Of a stretch of DNA of 49,286 bases, positions 19,901 through 32,369 are shown piece by piece. The notes below the pieces were generated by a model. The model was not told the DNA's origin, did no database searches, and saw nothing but the letters and a program-made list of their open reading frames with translations. Numbering within the stretch: position 1 is the first letter of the stretch; every line of letters starts with the position of its first letter. The stretch is from Acanthaster planci (taxonomy: Eukaryota > Echinodermata > Asteroidea > Valvatida > Acanthasteridae): the NCBI RefSeq assembly GCF_001949145.1, contig NW_019091468.1, positions 392,941 to 442,226 on the forward strand, in the 5' to 3' direction. The translations under genes were made by a program, and so were the position numbers.

Positions 19901-22900
19901 TCTTTCAAGAAGTCTCACTTATTACTGCCCCCCTCCACTTCCACTCCAGGAAAAAGTTTCAGCCCAAACAGAGTGCAACAAGGCTAAAAAAAAACCTGTT
20001 GTCTTTTGAAGCATGAGCAATGAAAATAGTATGCACTGTGCAACTTGATGGAGCACTGCGCACCGCCGCAAAAAGTTTGTGTTGCAATTTGTTCCATTCT
20101 GTTGCATTTAACATAGTTTTCATTTCAACCGTGTTCCATTCTGTTGCATTTAACATAGTTTTCATTTCAACCGTGTTCCATTCTGTTGCATTCAACATGG
20201 TTCCAGTTTGTTGCATTCTGTTGCATTCAACATTCAGTGGAACGCCGCTATAACGAACAAGATGGGGTCCACACTCAATGTTCGGTACAGTGGTCTTTCG
20301 GTATAGCGAAATTAACTGCCAAACGTTTCACTGCCATGTTGAATAGTGCCCTCTCTTGTCTAACTGAAGTGTACCGTCTTGTGATACTATGAATACATGT
20401 AGCTATTTTTGTGATGTTTTGCCGTTGCATTCACATTTGAGGTTTCTAGAAATTTATCTGTTAATTATTGTTGTTTTTCATTAAATCTTGAGGTACAAAA
20501 TTGATATTTAGTTTATCCTAAAAGTTGTGAAGCTACCGTTCAGGATCGATCTCTGATGTATGGTGTGGCGAATCTGGGTTAATTTGCAACTGCATAATGT
20601 TCAGTAGGTTTTGTGCACAAAATATTGGGAGCCAAGGACGATGTTCGGTACAGCCGAGAGCGCACAGTGCCTGAACAGAGCCTAACAAGTAATACAGTAT
20701 GGAGTGCATACTTTGAGAACTCAAAGACGTCAAAGACAAACTTCTCCATCTTGATTCCGTTGGGCTTCTCGGGGACAACTCGGTTGCCGCTGTTGTCAAT
20801 GTAGGGAATCTTCTTCTTGGCTATGTGGTGTTTCAGCTTCTGCTCGTGAGATCTGAGTGGCACAGGAGAGAATCACAAATGACAACCGCAGTGATCAGGC
20901 AAAATACCTGCTGCATTTGTAGATGTGGCCATTTGAGAAAAGCATGCCAGATAAGCAGGTTTTCAATTGAATTTCATGCACTTTTTCTGATATCAGAATC
21001 AAAGCACTAAACCTGTTCTTCAGTTGTGTATTCTTTTGGCACACTGCGTTTAAAAAATTCTACCTCTAAATTTACATGAACATTCCCTAAAAAAAATTCC
21101 TTCACATACATAAATTCCGAAGAGCAAACAGGGAGTATTTAGATCGCAAGAAAAATCCAAACTTTGAGACTTCGGGCAAACCTTGCCTCCGAGACAAATT
21201 ACTCACTGTTAATTAACTACAAGATGCAACACCATGTCTCTATCAAAAAAGCCTCGTATATGTATTTCTAAGCTACAGGTGTATATACTTATTTTGAATT
21301 CTGTGCATTAAATTGTGACCCACCATGTCCCCAAACAAGGCTGAAGTCGGTAACTTCATAACCCTAAAATAATGGAATTTCCACTGTTCAGATTTTCATG
21401 GGAGTTTTACAGCTATCACTACCCGTAAGAAGCTTACTGCAGACAGAATAACGATTTAACATCTACCACTTTAAAGAGTAAAAACAAAGCTGGAGGAGAG
21501 GAATTGTCCAACATCATTAGTATCGACTTCAGCCTGGTTTTGGGATGGTGGGTAACAATTAAGACAAACACTACCAAAGTGTTCTTTCTTGTGAAAATAT
21601 GGCATTACTTCTAATCACACGTATTTCCTCTGAACATCTACATGTGAATGCTAATCAAATTTTTTTTTAAATTGGATTTCTAATCCTGTTGAAGATAGAA
21701 CAAACGTGTGCATTTTTCTACCACCACACAGTTCGCCTTGTAAAGAGAAGATCAATACGCAACGCCCACCCTGTTGAATGATCCACAACAGCTGATCTGA
21801 CAAGGCCATCTGTTCAATGCTGACGCAAGCACATGTGCAAACATGTACACTGGAGTTAATTATGACAATTACACGAATCTACATTTCCTTTCGATGCAGG
21901 AAGTTACTTTAAGCCTAATGACCACAAAAACTGATCTTCCAGTTTCCGGTTGTCTTTAAAATATCCCGATTAATGAAATGCACACGGCCAGGGTTACAGC
22001 CATACGTTTGTATCTCATGAATATTTGACATCATGACAGAATTATGCACATTTGAAATCCCAAAAGGTCCAATTCAATTCAGGTGTTACGCATACATGAA
22101 GCGCTTCACTATCCAGAACATAGCCAATCTGACATGGCACTTAAGATGCATTTGCTATGCCACGGGTGTATTCTGTCTATATAGAGGATTTGCATGGTTG
22201 CCATCTTGCAGGCCACCGCTTTTGCTCCACATGGAATGCCCAAAGGAGGCTTCCATGTGGAACAAAACAATTGCCCTCCAAGATGGCTACCATGCAAAGC
22301 CTCTATACCCACATGCCAAGTGCCTTGATTCCACCTGGTGACCACCAAGTCATGTACATTTTTATGCATCTTTTGCATGGTATTTAGCTTAAATTATACA
22401 GTACGACAAATGCTTAACCTTTCAAACCTTTTATACATTATTGAAGAGATACAGTGCATACCGGCAAAACAATTTGGAGACAGTTGCGTTCAGTCACTAT
22501 AAAATCCAATTTTGTGGGGAAAAACTAACAAAAACTAATCACACACACAAGTCTATTGGGCTCTTTACCAAAAGGTCCCCTCACCTGATTAGATCTTTCA
22601 GGAATTCCGTTGTGAATAAATGGTTGCAGATGTTGCCGGCACTGAAGATGAGCCGTCCTTCCTCGTCCCTCTTCTCCGCGGTCTTGAGCGTGATTTCACT
22701 GTACTCCACCACCTGGTTCTTGCCGTTGACACGGCAGACCACTCCGACGGGCTCAGTTGGAAAAGCCTTGGCGACCACCTGAATTGGAGAAAACTACTTG
22801 TTCAAAAGCAACCCAACTTGATTCTTCGAAGTGCCCACAGTCGCTCTCTTCAGCATAGGAAGGTTAACAGCCATTTGCAGAGTTTCAGGAGAGCGATATT

Positions 22901-25900
22901 GAGGTCATGATTACCTTGGCTCCACAGTTTGCACCCTTGGACTTGCAGAAGCCGATGAACCATGGGTCTGCCATCTTGACCAGGATGTTGTCCACCCCAT
23001 AGACGTGAATGTACTGAAGATTCCGCCTGTTCATGTCTTCCAGGATGTTATTCTTCCCAAGGGCTCGGTAAAGACCTCCGTTCCCATCTGTACACCAAAA
23101 AAAGAGAGAAAAACGCTTTCAAACATCACTACAACTGATCTGACATGCAACCAGGCGTAAACATTCTATTCGTATTATTCCTGAACAAATGTAGCCAACA
23201 TACAGACCCGTACCATAGTGGTGGCGCACTTTATGCGAACCTACCAACAGCAACTTTCAAATGACCTGAGGGTGGTTGGCACTGGCTGGAATCAGCCTTA
23301 CCAAGCCACTCTGAAGTCCAAACAGTGGACGTGAACAAGTAGCACACATGATTTAAGTCACCGAGCAATGATGTACACTGCATGCGAATGGACGTCACCA
23401 GGATGAAGTTATCTTAGGCCGTGTGCGAAGCGGGCTTCCAGAGCTACCGGCTATGGCTAGGTCTACTCTCTGCTTGCATTTCCAATGGGGTGAAGACCAA
23501 CACTGTAGACCTACAATTCTCGCCCAAGCTCGTTGCCCCCCTCCCCCTACCCCCTGGCCCCTCCCCCCCCACCTCCTGGCCCCCTTTCAATGGTGGCTCT
23601 CAATGTGCGATCTGCATTCTAGCTCAAGATGACAGCATTGACCAGGGGGGGGATGTGGAAGACCTGGAAAGGGTGCGGCTACTGATACGTGTCCCAACCA
23701 TTTTGTCCAGGACTGTAGCTCTAAGGCAACAGACTCAGATGTGGTCCTAGAGTCTCACCTGGGGCCCGAGAGATCTTCCACTTCTGGTCCAGCAGGATCT
23801 TGCCGTCGAATGACAAGCAGGGCAGCATGTTCTGTTCAAACATGATGACGTTCTCCCTCTGCAGACCAAAGTAGTTGTGCTGGAGGAAGAACTCTTCCGT
23901 CGGCTCTTTTGTGTGCTCGCTGGTCATGATGTACCTGAAAGGCAAAGGGAGACCAAGACATCCACCAAAAAACAAGAGCCAAACCTCTTTCTCCCTGACA
24001 ACTCAGCAACAGATTCTGCAGTAACTTAATTTTATCTTTCAGATCCGTCTGAAATCAGGATAAATCAATCCATCTGAATGGCAGGAAATTAAATAAACCT
24101 GAGGCTTATTTTAACCCAAATTCTGAAAATCAAGTTACAAATAGTTGCATACTGCATAAGCTCTTACCATGACTACCCATCCTAAACCCATGTTGTATTT
24201 GTATATTGCATAGCACCATGAGCTAAAATTAACTATCCACCCTAAAACCAAGTTATATTTGTATACTGCATACCAGCATGAGCTAAAATTACAATTTATC
24301 TCTCCACCCTAAAACAATGTCATATTTGTATATTGCATACCACCACGAGCTAAAATTAACTATCCACCCTAAAACCAAGTTATATTTGTATACTGCATAC
24401 CAGCATGAGCTAAAATTACAATTTATCTATCCACCCTAAAACAATGTCATATTTGTATATTGCATACCACCACAAGCTCAAATTAACTATCCACCCTAAA
24501 ACCAAGTTGCATTTGTATGCTGCATACTAGCATGAGCTAAAATTAACCATCCACCCTAAAACCGTGCTATATTTGTACATTGCATACCACCATGAGCTAA
24601 AATTGACTATCCACCCTAAAACCATGTTAATATACATGTATCAATATTTGTATACTGCCTACCAGCATAAGCTAAAGTTAACTATCCATCCCAAAGCCAT
24701 GCTATATTTGTATACTGCCTGCCTGATATTACCATGGGATCACCCCTCGCTCTCGGTGCATCTCATATGCCAGCTGCTGGACCCTCAAGATCCTCTCCGC
24801 CTGGAGCTGGTACAGCGTCTTGCCCGACGGCAGGCCCACGTTGTACATACCCTTGGGATACTTGACCCCGAGCCTGGTGCCCTGACCGCCAGCCAGCAAC
24901 AAGACGGCGCAGTGGCCCTTGGCTATTTCCCTCAGACCTGCATAAGAATCGCAAAAGCAGGTGTATCTCTCTTTAGAGTGAAACAGTTCAGTGGTTCTGG
25001 TGTCTGCCATGTGACAGTGCATGACTTTGGACCCAAGTGGGTACCACGGCATTTACATATTTTATTTTCCTAGGCACAATGTATCCATATTTTCTGCATA
25101 CAAGTAGATTTTCATTCTCTTCTTTGGAACGGATTGGAATTGAAACATAAAGTTCAGGTTCAGTTTACACTCATGTGCATTGTAAACTTGGATTGTACAT
25201 GTAAGTGTTTAATTACACCTGTACATGTAATTACATGTACATGTATAAGTGTTTAATTACACCTGTACATGTGATTACATGTACAAAGGACATTTTCTAT
25301 CATTAAGTATTCCTGGCTACTCTTCTATAGCTGATCAGTCAGAATATTTACTGTACAAATACTTTCAGGTTCATGTGAATAAAGTGGATGTGTTACATGT
25401 ACATGTAGCTGGCTAATCAGCAAAAGAAAGAGAATTGATTATCAAGAAAAAGCAAAGCCTTCATTTTGGGGATTTTCAGTACATACATGTATATGAACAT
25501 GTACAGTAGCCCTTTGACCACGACTGTATTTATCTCATTTTTAAAACTTGATTTTAAGAGATTAAAATAGAGTTTTGCCTTTCGCATTGTATGTACTTCA
25601 AAGGAAGCAACTGGCCCAGTGTTGAGAACAATGTTTGTAAGCAACAACAGGACTTTAGGACTGTCTGCTACATGTAGATTGTAAAGTTTGGCACTGACAA
25701 CTTAAACAGAAGGTCACTTCAAGGTATCAGCACAGGTACATACATTGTACACTGACCGTTTAGAACCCTTTCTAAGATTCTAATTAATCCTTGTAGAGAC
25801 TTTGGACAATTCTGCAAAATTAAGGAAGGTACCGTTTATGCTCTATGATGTACATGTAGCCACTATTACATAATTCACACAGGACTCAGCGAGCTCTTGC

Positions 25901-28391
25901 AGGAGAAAATAAGCCATCGGTATTCCTGCACAGTGGTTTGAGAATGACTCAGTAAAATGCTCAGCCAGTAAAAGCTTCGCCATGAATTGGATTCACAATT
26001 TGGGGTTTTGTGCACGGCAGAATGTGCATGATATACATTGTGTATGCAGGTGCTTACACTGAAATGTGCAGGTATTGACTTTTTTGTTTTTTTCTTTCTG
26101 CTCTGTGAGATTCAATTAACTGTTGCCAGCTGTGCTGGCCAGCAGGTGTACACCTTGAATAACGAGAACTGAAGCTGTGGATAACCCTATCCAAACATTT
26201 TGTGTGCAGAATGTACACTTCCATTATAAAACATACATGTACATACATGTAGATCTCCAAAATCCTCTGTTGAGACAAATTTGGCTTTTGGAGGCAGCAA
26301 TGAGATACGTAAAACCATCAAAATACGTGAGGTTCCTACAAAAACTCTGCAATAAATGTTTCAACACAACTGATTATGTATGATTTCCTGGACTGTTCCT
26401 CTTCATTTTGCTACAGATAACTTTGACCCTAATTTGCCTCTGAAACTGTTTTTCAGAGAGGAGAAAACATTGTGTGGACGTGGGGGAGTCCACACTATGC
26501 CATCACACCCTACATTATGTGGACTTCTTTTGTGCAGAGGTCCACACTACATATATGTATGCCACGCCTACGCATACATACATAAAGCATACACCTGTAC
26601 TTTGTCCCCAGTATCTCAGAGACAAACTTCAAAATATAAAGTGACTACTCTTCTCTCAATAAAAGCGCTGGTAAATTTTTGATAATGGCCTTTCACACAC
26701 TTTATATCATATCAGAGACCGAGATATTGCATGTGCAATATAACACTCAGACCTGTACCTATCTGTGCAAACTCCTTGAAACCCACAATATCTAAATATA
26801 TACCTGTAAACAGTGCATTCTCAATAAGTCCAGGCCATAATTTCTAACGCACATTTACAACCTACATACATGTACAGTATGTAGGTTAGGTTTTATCTAG
26901 GATGGAAACTTCTGCCCTTCCCTTCTGAGCCAAGGTTAAAAACTGCCTGTCCTCTCCTAGGGGCTATTTTTGAAATAGACACAGTCTCTTCGTGCTATTT
27001 GAGGCCATATTTCCACTGCACCCAGTATTTTGGAAGGAAATGTGAAGACTTGCCAGAGATTTATGTGACAAAAATTGGGAGGGGGGGTTTGAACAAGCCA
27101 CAAACTGCCTGTCCAAATTGCCTGTCTGCAGACATGTCAGGGCAGGTGGCCCGATAAGACACTTGATGCAGGCACAGTACCTCATAAACAGCAGCAAACC
27201 ACTTGACTGCTTGTCAGTTTATAAACAACATTGATTTTGAAATGAAACAATTGCTGGGATCGAGCAGAGAACAATGGTAGTGAACAAACTGAACTCTGAA
27301 CTTTGGTTGTTTTGTGGGGGGTTCTTCCAAACAAGTTCCTGAAGAACTTTTGTTACATTGCATGATAAACCTTTACATAACAAACACATCGGATGGTATT
27401 TCACAACATCCGTTTGATCATCAATTCGACACACCGAAACAATGAGTGGAAATGACACAAACAGCTGTACAAAGTACACTTAGAATGTAAATAAGTTGAA
27501 TAGAATGTTGTTTTTAGACACCGAGTGAGAGCGTTTCCTTCCTTTTTTCACAAGAACTAATTCTTATTTAATCAAGTAGATGTTCATCTACATTTATGTC
27601 TCAATCGTTTTTTTTACACCTTTTTTTGTACAAAGCTTAACGTTGGAGTATTAAGGAACATTCTGATATAAAACATCTCCTCCCTACTGCATTTCCGGTA
27701 ACTTTGGGAGTATTACCATGACTGAGCACATAGCATTTTGAGCATACAAATTTACACATGCAGACCCCCAAACACTCCAAATTCTAGCACCTCAAATACC
27801 ATATTGCTGGTGAGCCAAACCAAAAACAACGACTTTTTCACAAAGTTTCTGTGATTGTTTCTCTTTTCAATTTCCATTTTGCTGTCCTAAATCCAATAGA
27901 CCTCAACTTTTTTTTTCATTTTCATTTTTTTTCCCACTAAATCTTGAATACATTTCGACCACGGTTTTCTTCTACAATATATGTACCTCTAATGCAAAAT
28001 TCAGGCTTATAAGATGGGTGGAACTCCCATAAATTAATCTGCAAAAGAACTCACGTTGAAAACCTATTTGTCATCTTATGCAAATTTCACTGTATAGAAA
28101 AAAACAAAGGCTAGCCTTACCTTCCCGATACCATTTTTCCTTTTCCTTTCCTGACCTGGTCATGGACCCGAAGCACTCGGAGGGCGTCTGCTCCATCTGG
28201 CTGTCTACCTTCTCCGTCTCGCTGGCCGCCTCCATGGCCATGTTGAAGGACCGCATCAGCTCCGCCACGTCCGTGCTCTCGATATCCCGGTAGAGGGCGC
28301 CCTTCTGGTCGGCGTCCAGCTGGTGCCAGAACTCCAGGAGGTGCTGCTGGCCATACTGAGACAGCTTCTGGCGTAAGGACTCTACATTCAT
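16887..28391 (-). CDS. UAP1: UDP-N-acetylglucosamine pyrophosphorylase, 9 coding exons
   Basis: Cytosolic enzyme joining UTP and GlcNAc-1-phosphate to UDP-GlcNAc plus pyrophosphate, the last step of the hexosamine pathway that feeds glycosylation, chitin/hyaluronan and GPI anchors. Exons in transcript order: 28121-28391, 24733-24937, 23759-23934, 22915-23087, 22585-22778, 20712-20852, 19294-19479, 17205-17277, 16887-16988. They total 1,521 nt, or 506 aa, against 505 for human AGX1. All junctions are GT-AG and in phase. Signatures: the nucleotidyltransferase loop [19 protein letters not shown] (residues 103-121), [17 protein letters not shown]-type sequence (here [13 protein letters not shown]), [21 protein letters not shown] (370-381), [15 protein letters not shown] and [11 protein letters not shown]. 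No key residue is visibly lost. The start at 28391 is chosen because [10 protein letters not shown] aligns with the family N-terminus. Convergent with VCPIP1, divergent from SNX9. Confidence 0.95.
17205..17277 (-). CDS. UAP1: UAP1 exon 8, with two possible acceptors
   Basis: Encodes [21 protein letters not shown]. Acceptor taken as cgttccag before 17277. A second AG six bases further on (exon start 17271) keeps the frame and gives a product two residues shorter, nearer the human spacing. Donor gtatgt, phase 0. Confidence 0.9.
17355..17565. mobile_element. hAT-like MITE in UAP1 intron 7
   Basis: 211 bp, CAGTGGTGAAGCCA... to ...TAGCTACGTCACTG. Flanks TGTGTTGA (17347-17354) and TATGTTGA (17566-17573) form an 8-bp duplication with one change. 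The interior is full of C/G runs (GGGGGGC, GCCCCCCC). It ends 78 bp from the acceptor of UAP1 exon 8. Confidence 0.85.
17945..18785. repeat. Tandem duplication, two diverged copies of about 400-430 bp
   Basis: In UAP1 intron 7. Copy 1 is about 17945-18375 and copy 2 about 18390-18785. Shared marks: GCCCTCTAAGCCA (18044/18503), GGATTTCCATGCA (about 18167/18579), GAGACTTACAAACCA (18282/18687) and AGAAATGAATT (18349/18748). Offsets of 399-459 reflect indels, mainly one of about 45 bp. Confidence 0.85.
19294..19479 (-). CDS. UAP1: UAP1 exon 7
   Basis: Encodes [36 protein letters not shown], then [11 protein letters not shown] and PAIP. Donor gtaaaa. Phase 2 in, 2 out. Confidence 0.94.
19581..19756 (+). 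mobile_element. Foldback MITE family F175, copy C (UAP1 intron 6)
   Basis: 176 bp, ends AATAAGGGC... and ...CACCCGTATT, the same inverted arms as copies A and B, lying 100 bp from UAP1 exon 7. No clear target-site duplication can be read at any of the three copies. Confidence 0.92.
20091..20233. repeat. 42-bp tandem repeat, about 3 copies
   Basis: Units starting GTTCCATTCTGTTGCATT at 20091, 20133 and 20175. The third breaks down into shorter TTGCATTC repeats. In UAP1 intron 6. Because 42 is a multiple of three it makes a repetitive but spurious ORF. Confidence 0.93.
20235..20330. mobile_element. Possible pogo/mariner-like end
   Basis: CAGTGGAACGCCGCTATAAC at 20235 resembles the CAGTNGAAC..CGTTATAACGA ends of pogo-like elements. 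I find no convincing partner end, so it is a fragment or chance. Confidence 0.3.
20712..20852 (-). CDS. UAP1: UAP1 exon 6: [12 protein letters not shown]
   Basis: Encodes [16 protein letters not shown], then [20 protein letters not shown], including the lysine-containing family signature. Donor gtatgc is a weak GT, but phase (2 in, 2 out) and homology agree. Confidence 0.93.
22180..22307. mobile_element. Foldback MITE, about 62-bp arms
   Basis: In UAP1 intron 5. Left arm TATAGAGGATTTGCATGGTT, GCCATCTTGCAGG and TGCTCCACATGGAA is mirrored by TTCCATGTGGAAC, CCTCCAAGATGGC and TACCATGCAAAGCCTCTATA. Loop near 22244. No coding capacity. Confidence 0.8.
22585..22778 (-). CDS. UAP1: UAP1 exon 5
   Basis: Begins [19 protein letters not shown], then [10 protein letters not shown], then [16 protein letters not shown], all strongly conserved. 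Phase 0 in, 2 out. Confidence 0.95.
22915..23087 (-). CDS. UAP1: UAP1 exon 4
   Basis: Encodes [33 protein letters not shown] and [15 protein letters not shown], the substrate-binding VDN block of the family. Phase 1 in, 0 out. Confidence 0.94.
23411..23520 (-). repeat. Dispersed repeat R3, fragment 2
   Basis: GGCCGTGTGCGAAGCGGGCT, TCCAGAGCTACCGG, GGCTAGGTCTACT and CATTTCCAATGGGG are the reverse complement of the 47805-47925 segment with changes. In UAP1 intron 3. Followed by a C/T-rich run, 23525-23590. Confidence 0.75.
23759..23934 (-). CDS. UAP1: UAP1 exon 3
   Basis: Encodes [35 protein letters not shown] and [11 protein letters not shown]. Acceptor ttcag, donor gtgaga. Phase 2 in, 1 out. 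Confidence 0.94.
24160..24722. repeat. 60/67-bp minisatellite, about 9 copies
   Basis: UAP1 intron 2. Each unit has ATTTGTATACTGCATACC, an AGCATGAGCTAAAATTA word and TATCCACCCTAAAACC. The word TTGTAT recurs at spacings of 60, 67, 60, 67, 60, 60, 75 and 60 bp, so longer units alternate with 60-bp ones at first. It ends about 10 bp from the exon 2 splice donor. Confidence 0.95.
24733..24937 (-). CDS. UAP1: UAP1 exon 2: catalytic nucleotide loop
   Basis: Encodes [14 protein letters not shown] and [20 protein letters not shown], the UTP-binding loop and the GlcNAc-1-P region of the UDPGP fold. The 60/67-bp minisatellite ends about 10 bp past the donor (gtaata). Phase 1 in, 2 out. Confidence 0.96.
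25196..25285. repeat. Two tandem copies of an ACATGTAC-rich unit
   Basis: AAGTGTTTAATTACACCTGT followed by ACATGT and ATTACATGTAC occurs twice. It contains the 22-bp palindrome TGTACATGTAA/TTACATGTACA. In UAP1 intron 1. Confidence 0.8.
28121..28391 (-). CDS. UAP1: UAP1 exon 1 (start codon)
   Basis: ATG at 28391-28389. Encodes the helical N-terminal domain ([20 protein letters not shown]) and [11 protein letters not shown]. Donor GTAAGG, phase 1. Upstream, TTTTTATCTCCGAACTCAG ending at 28437 looks like an acceptor, so an unseen non-coding first exon is likely. Confidence 0.92.
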
Positions 28392-28436
28392 CTTTCTTTC
28401 TTTTTTAAGTTTCACACGTCTCCTGTTTGTTTTGAC

Positions 28437-31400
28437 CTGAGTTCGGAGATAAAAATGGTTAAATTCTGGTAAACACCAACGACAACCATTACCCAAGTTA
28501 ACGTGGATCATCTGTCCAAACTCTGGTCTCAGCAAAAGTTTGACGATGCTGACTCATGGTGTAACAGTTAGGCTGGTCCAGCAAAGTGTACTGAAGTGCA
28601 TTACATGTACGTCAAGTGCCCAATTACCATGATTACCTGAATGAGTGTAAAAGACAATTAGAGCGAGAACTAGGGCGGATCGAGTCAGTTCAAACAATTC
28701 ACTCTTCGGATATTCGACCTTTAATTCGATCGAATATCCAAATATTCGGTCGTACCCACCAGCAGGTTATTGATGAACAAACCGTGTGCAAAAAATCAGT
28801 TGCAAAGTTCTGTACATTATAATCATTGAATACATGTAGCTTGTCAGGTGTTGGGGTATCTCCAGCCATGATTTAGCAAAATTTAAAGAGACAAACTTCT
28901 TGCCATGTTGAAAATTTCTAGACCTTTTAGATTTTTTAATAAATAATTTACTTTTGGAATCTTTGTAAGATTTCTGTCACTTTTCATTTGAATCTGCTTG
29001 AAACAAGCCTCCATAGTGCAACTTTTTCTCATTAAACAAGAAATCTCTCCCTTCCTTTTGTGAGTTTTTCATTTGACTATTCAAATTTGGCAAATTTGAT
29101 AATCAATTGAATATTCGGATATTCAGCACAGCCGAAATGTAATCCATTTCTTTGGAGTACACTTCCTAGTCAAGACGACGTCAAGTTTTGGTACTCTTTT
29201 TGGAGTCAGTCCAATCCACTCCATGCAGAATCAAGAAATGGCATTGACTACAGGTTACAACATGATTTTAGGGGCAAACGCCGAGTCGCTGTGAGCACAT
29301 GTTAACTGCACATTAGCTCATGGCCATGTGTGGCAACTACGTGTATTACACGTACCAGTACATTACGTGCCATCATTCATTACCATACAATGATTGCCAC
29401 TTCTTCTTTGTTTGGGATGATACATCTAAGGTCACCAAAAAAAATCACACAAAATACCCATAATGCTTATGTGACCCTGTAAGCATAACCTCTGCGAAGT
29501 GCACGTGTACGGACTGTCAACTCTAAATTTACGATGATTTACAAAAATCTCACAGAGCTTTTCTGAAATTTCAAGATTCTAAGAACAAGGGCACACACTG
29601 ACACTTAATTATGGGAACACGATTTTACGTACACTAAGCGCTAGCTACTCTGTCATGTCTGTAGGCCTACGGAGTAGTGCCTTACTGTTCAATTCAGGAA
29701 GTAACCCACACTGACCCTATCAGTAGTAGGCATAGCATGCTTAGGCCCCTACATTACTGCCTGTCATGTCTGTATGCCCAAATCACTTTAGGCGCAGATA
29801 TGCCCGGGCCCGCGGCAAGTGACATGCCAGAAAAAGTTAGTGAAATTTTCTGCTAAGGTAAGCACAAATGTTCTGCTAAGCACTGCTAAGTACAGCTATA
29901 CAATCGGGCCAAAGGCTCCTGCTAGCTACATTGTAAACGCCCATTTTGACATGTTTGAAACCACAGCATTGCCGGTAACGGAGGCTCTGCCAAAAACGTA
30001 CCCGGCCGACCGGTCATACGTATGTACTCATGCCGGTACAACTTGTGGAGTTGTTTTGAACGGAGTTCGCGACGTTCGCCGAACCCCATACAAGATGAAG
30101 TTCTAGGACTACCAAAAACAAATGAACTCACTCAGTTTGGGAGGAATCTATAAGTTCTTCGGATGTGCCTACAATCTGTCTCAATCAGAACTCTCATTCG
30201 GCGGAAAATGGGCGTGTTTCAGAGTCAAAGTTGTTGGACAACGCGATCAGGTGCAGATTCAATGATAAAAAGTGTTGGTATAGCGACCTGACCGATTGAA
30301 AACCTTTATACGTTATCTGGTTACGCGCATTCTTGCACCAGACTATAGGTTAAATCCCCAGACGCAACCCCCATGCCACATCACATAAACAACCTCGTCT
30401 CCTACAGCACGATTTTTCCCATCTTTGCAGTCGCGTACCCTAAGGGGTTGTCAGAAATACATCAGCCTTTGGGGACAAGGCCCCAAATGCAATGGTACAT
30501 TGCCCAAATGAACTTAATGTTCGGCCCTGTTTTTATTACACAGCTGTCAAGCGATTGCGTAAAACGATTCGTGAGGAAAGACCAGCCTTCATACCTCGTG
30601 ACAAATGTCCCTGTTGAAAGGTCGGACTTTCCTTTGAATAAATCGGGTTTTCTTAGCGTGCTGTGTAAAGAAATAATAAAAAAAATTCAGTGGTCCGCCT
30701 GCACTACAATAGACAATTTTCAAAATCAACAGAGCGCGCAATAAATAGACAATTAGAAATAATCCCGTGTGCAAAACAAAACCAAAGAAACCAATAAAAC
30801 AATAAACTCTCCCGAATAGATACCGAGGGTTCCTGGCAAATTTCAGCAACGACTTCATCTGACTTATTCATTTCCATTTCCAAGTGATTCGTGCGCGCCT
30901 CACACCATCAGCAACAAAGTCGCGAAATATTTTTGTCTTATTCTCAGTGAGTTTTTTTCAGTCAGGAATCAAGTATACACAGATTACAATGCTCACAAGT
31001 GCACAAAGTTTCATTGACGCTTGCTCACCAAGCAACAAGTTCTCCATATATTAGTTGTTGGGAAGTCCCCAACAAAATTTCACAAACCGCCTTTTTCTCA
31101 CGCCGAAAAAGTGTGTAGAGAATGACTTAAGAAGCCCACCCCCCAAACAGTGGGGGATATACCCCCCCCCCCGATCTGCCCCCATGTGTCTTCATTTTAG
31201 TGCTGCACACAGTCGTAATAGGCCTGTTTAAAAGGAACCGCCACAAATGACGTACTTGCCACTTAAGAATTGCCATTCATTACAGAGGGCCCTAGTTTGA
31301 GGTGGATCGGAGGCCCTGTTCGCACTTCATTACGAAAATCATCAACACACAGGGCTCGTTCAGGGCGCAATTCGGTCAGACCGTCAAAATCAACTTAGAA

Positions 31401-32369
31401 GAACATCATTATAATGTAAAAAGCCTTCTGGAAACTTGATAACAAAGTATAATAGGTTCAAATGACTTCAATCATTTTTGAGGAAGAAGGACAGAGAGGG
31501 TAAAGAAACGGCAGAACAGTAGGCCTAGTTTTCCGCTTTTGAACGTGCATCGATAGTTAGTACCGAAATCTACAGCTTAGTGGACAGTTAGGTTAATGGT
31601 TCGGCCTGCAGAAACGCACGATACAAAGATAAGGTGTATATATATATCGACATAAGTAAAAACAAGGACTATACAAAGTAAGCCATCAGCAAATGCCAGG
31701 AAAAGAAAAACTTAACTAAATAACTGACCCACAGAGGATTTCCTTTCCAATACTATTGACGTTTTAAAAAAAATACAGACATTTACATCAACAATTAAAA
31801 ATATCAATACATAAAGGACCATAGCAATAAATAAAAGCGATAAAAATTAACAAAGTTAATTTATGTAATTAATTACAATAATTAATAGCAACATTTCGTT
31901 TATTTCATTTTTGGGGATACACTTACAAAGACATTCTATTCACAGAAGATACATAGAAAAATTAGAAACAAAACTCGAGGGGCGCAATTTAACCAGCTCC
32001 AGCTGGATTGCCCAAAATAAAAGCAACATGGGGTCAGTCGAAGGGCTCTCCAACTGGTTAAATAGGAAACAGGAAATAATCAAAACTAGGAAAATTATAA
32101 ATGTAAAAAAGGGGGAAATAAAACAATATTAACGTAACATAGCATAAAAATACAGCAAAGCGTTAATGAACTTTTTTCAAATGATAAAACTATGGATAAA
32201 ACAAAATTTGAAAGAAGAAAATGAGCGTCTTAAATTACTTTAAGTGCACGTACATGTATGAGAAAAATACCTGTTCTTGCAAGGCAGTGGAAAACAATGT
32301 AAAACAAAATACACGTACTTAAAAAAAGTTTTAATGGGAAACCTTACGGGATGAAGCTGGATATTCTAC
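28437..32369. other. Space between UAP1 and SNX9, mostly without features
   Basis: No gene recognised. 28690-29130 has ATTCGATCGAATATCC and GAATATTCGGATATTC words, which may be ends of an old DNA element. The longest ORF (30373-30744, +) has no recognisable family. A non-coding UAP1 first exon and its promoter should lie here or further right. Confidence 0.5.

Noticed and set aside
24564-25073. 169-codon plus-strand ORF
   Set aside because: Antisense to UAP1 exon 2 and built from the minisatellite; the conserved UDPGP motifs are on the minus strand.
28690-29130. DNA transposon with ATTCGAATATTCG-type ends
   Set aside because: The words at the two sides are similar, but I could not align them as inverted ends over a useful length.
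30373-30744. 123-codon plus-strand ORF between UAP1 and SNX9
   Set aside because: No recognisable domain, and such lengths occur by chance in this AT-rich sequence.
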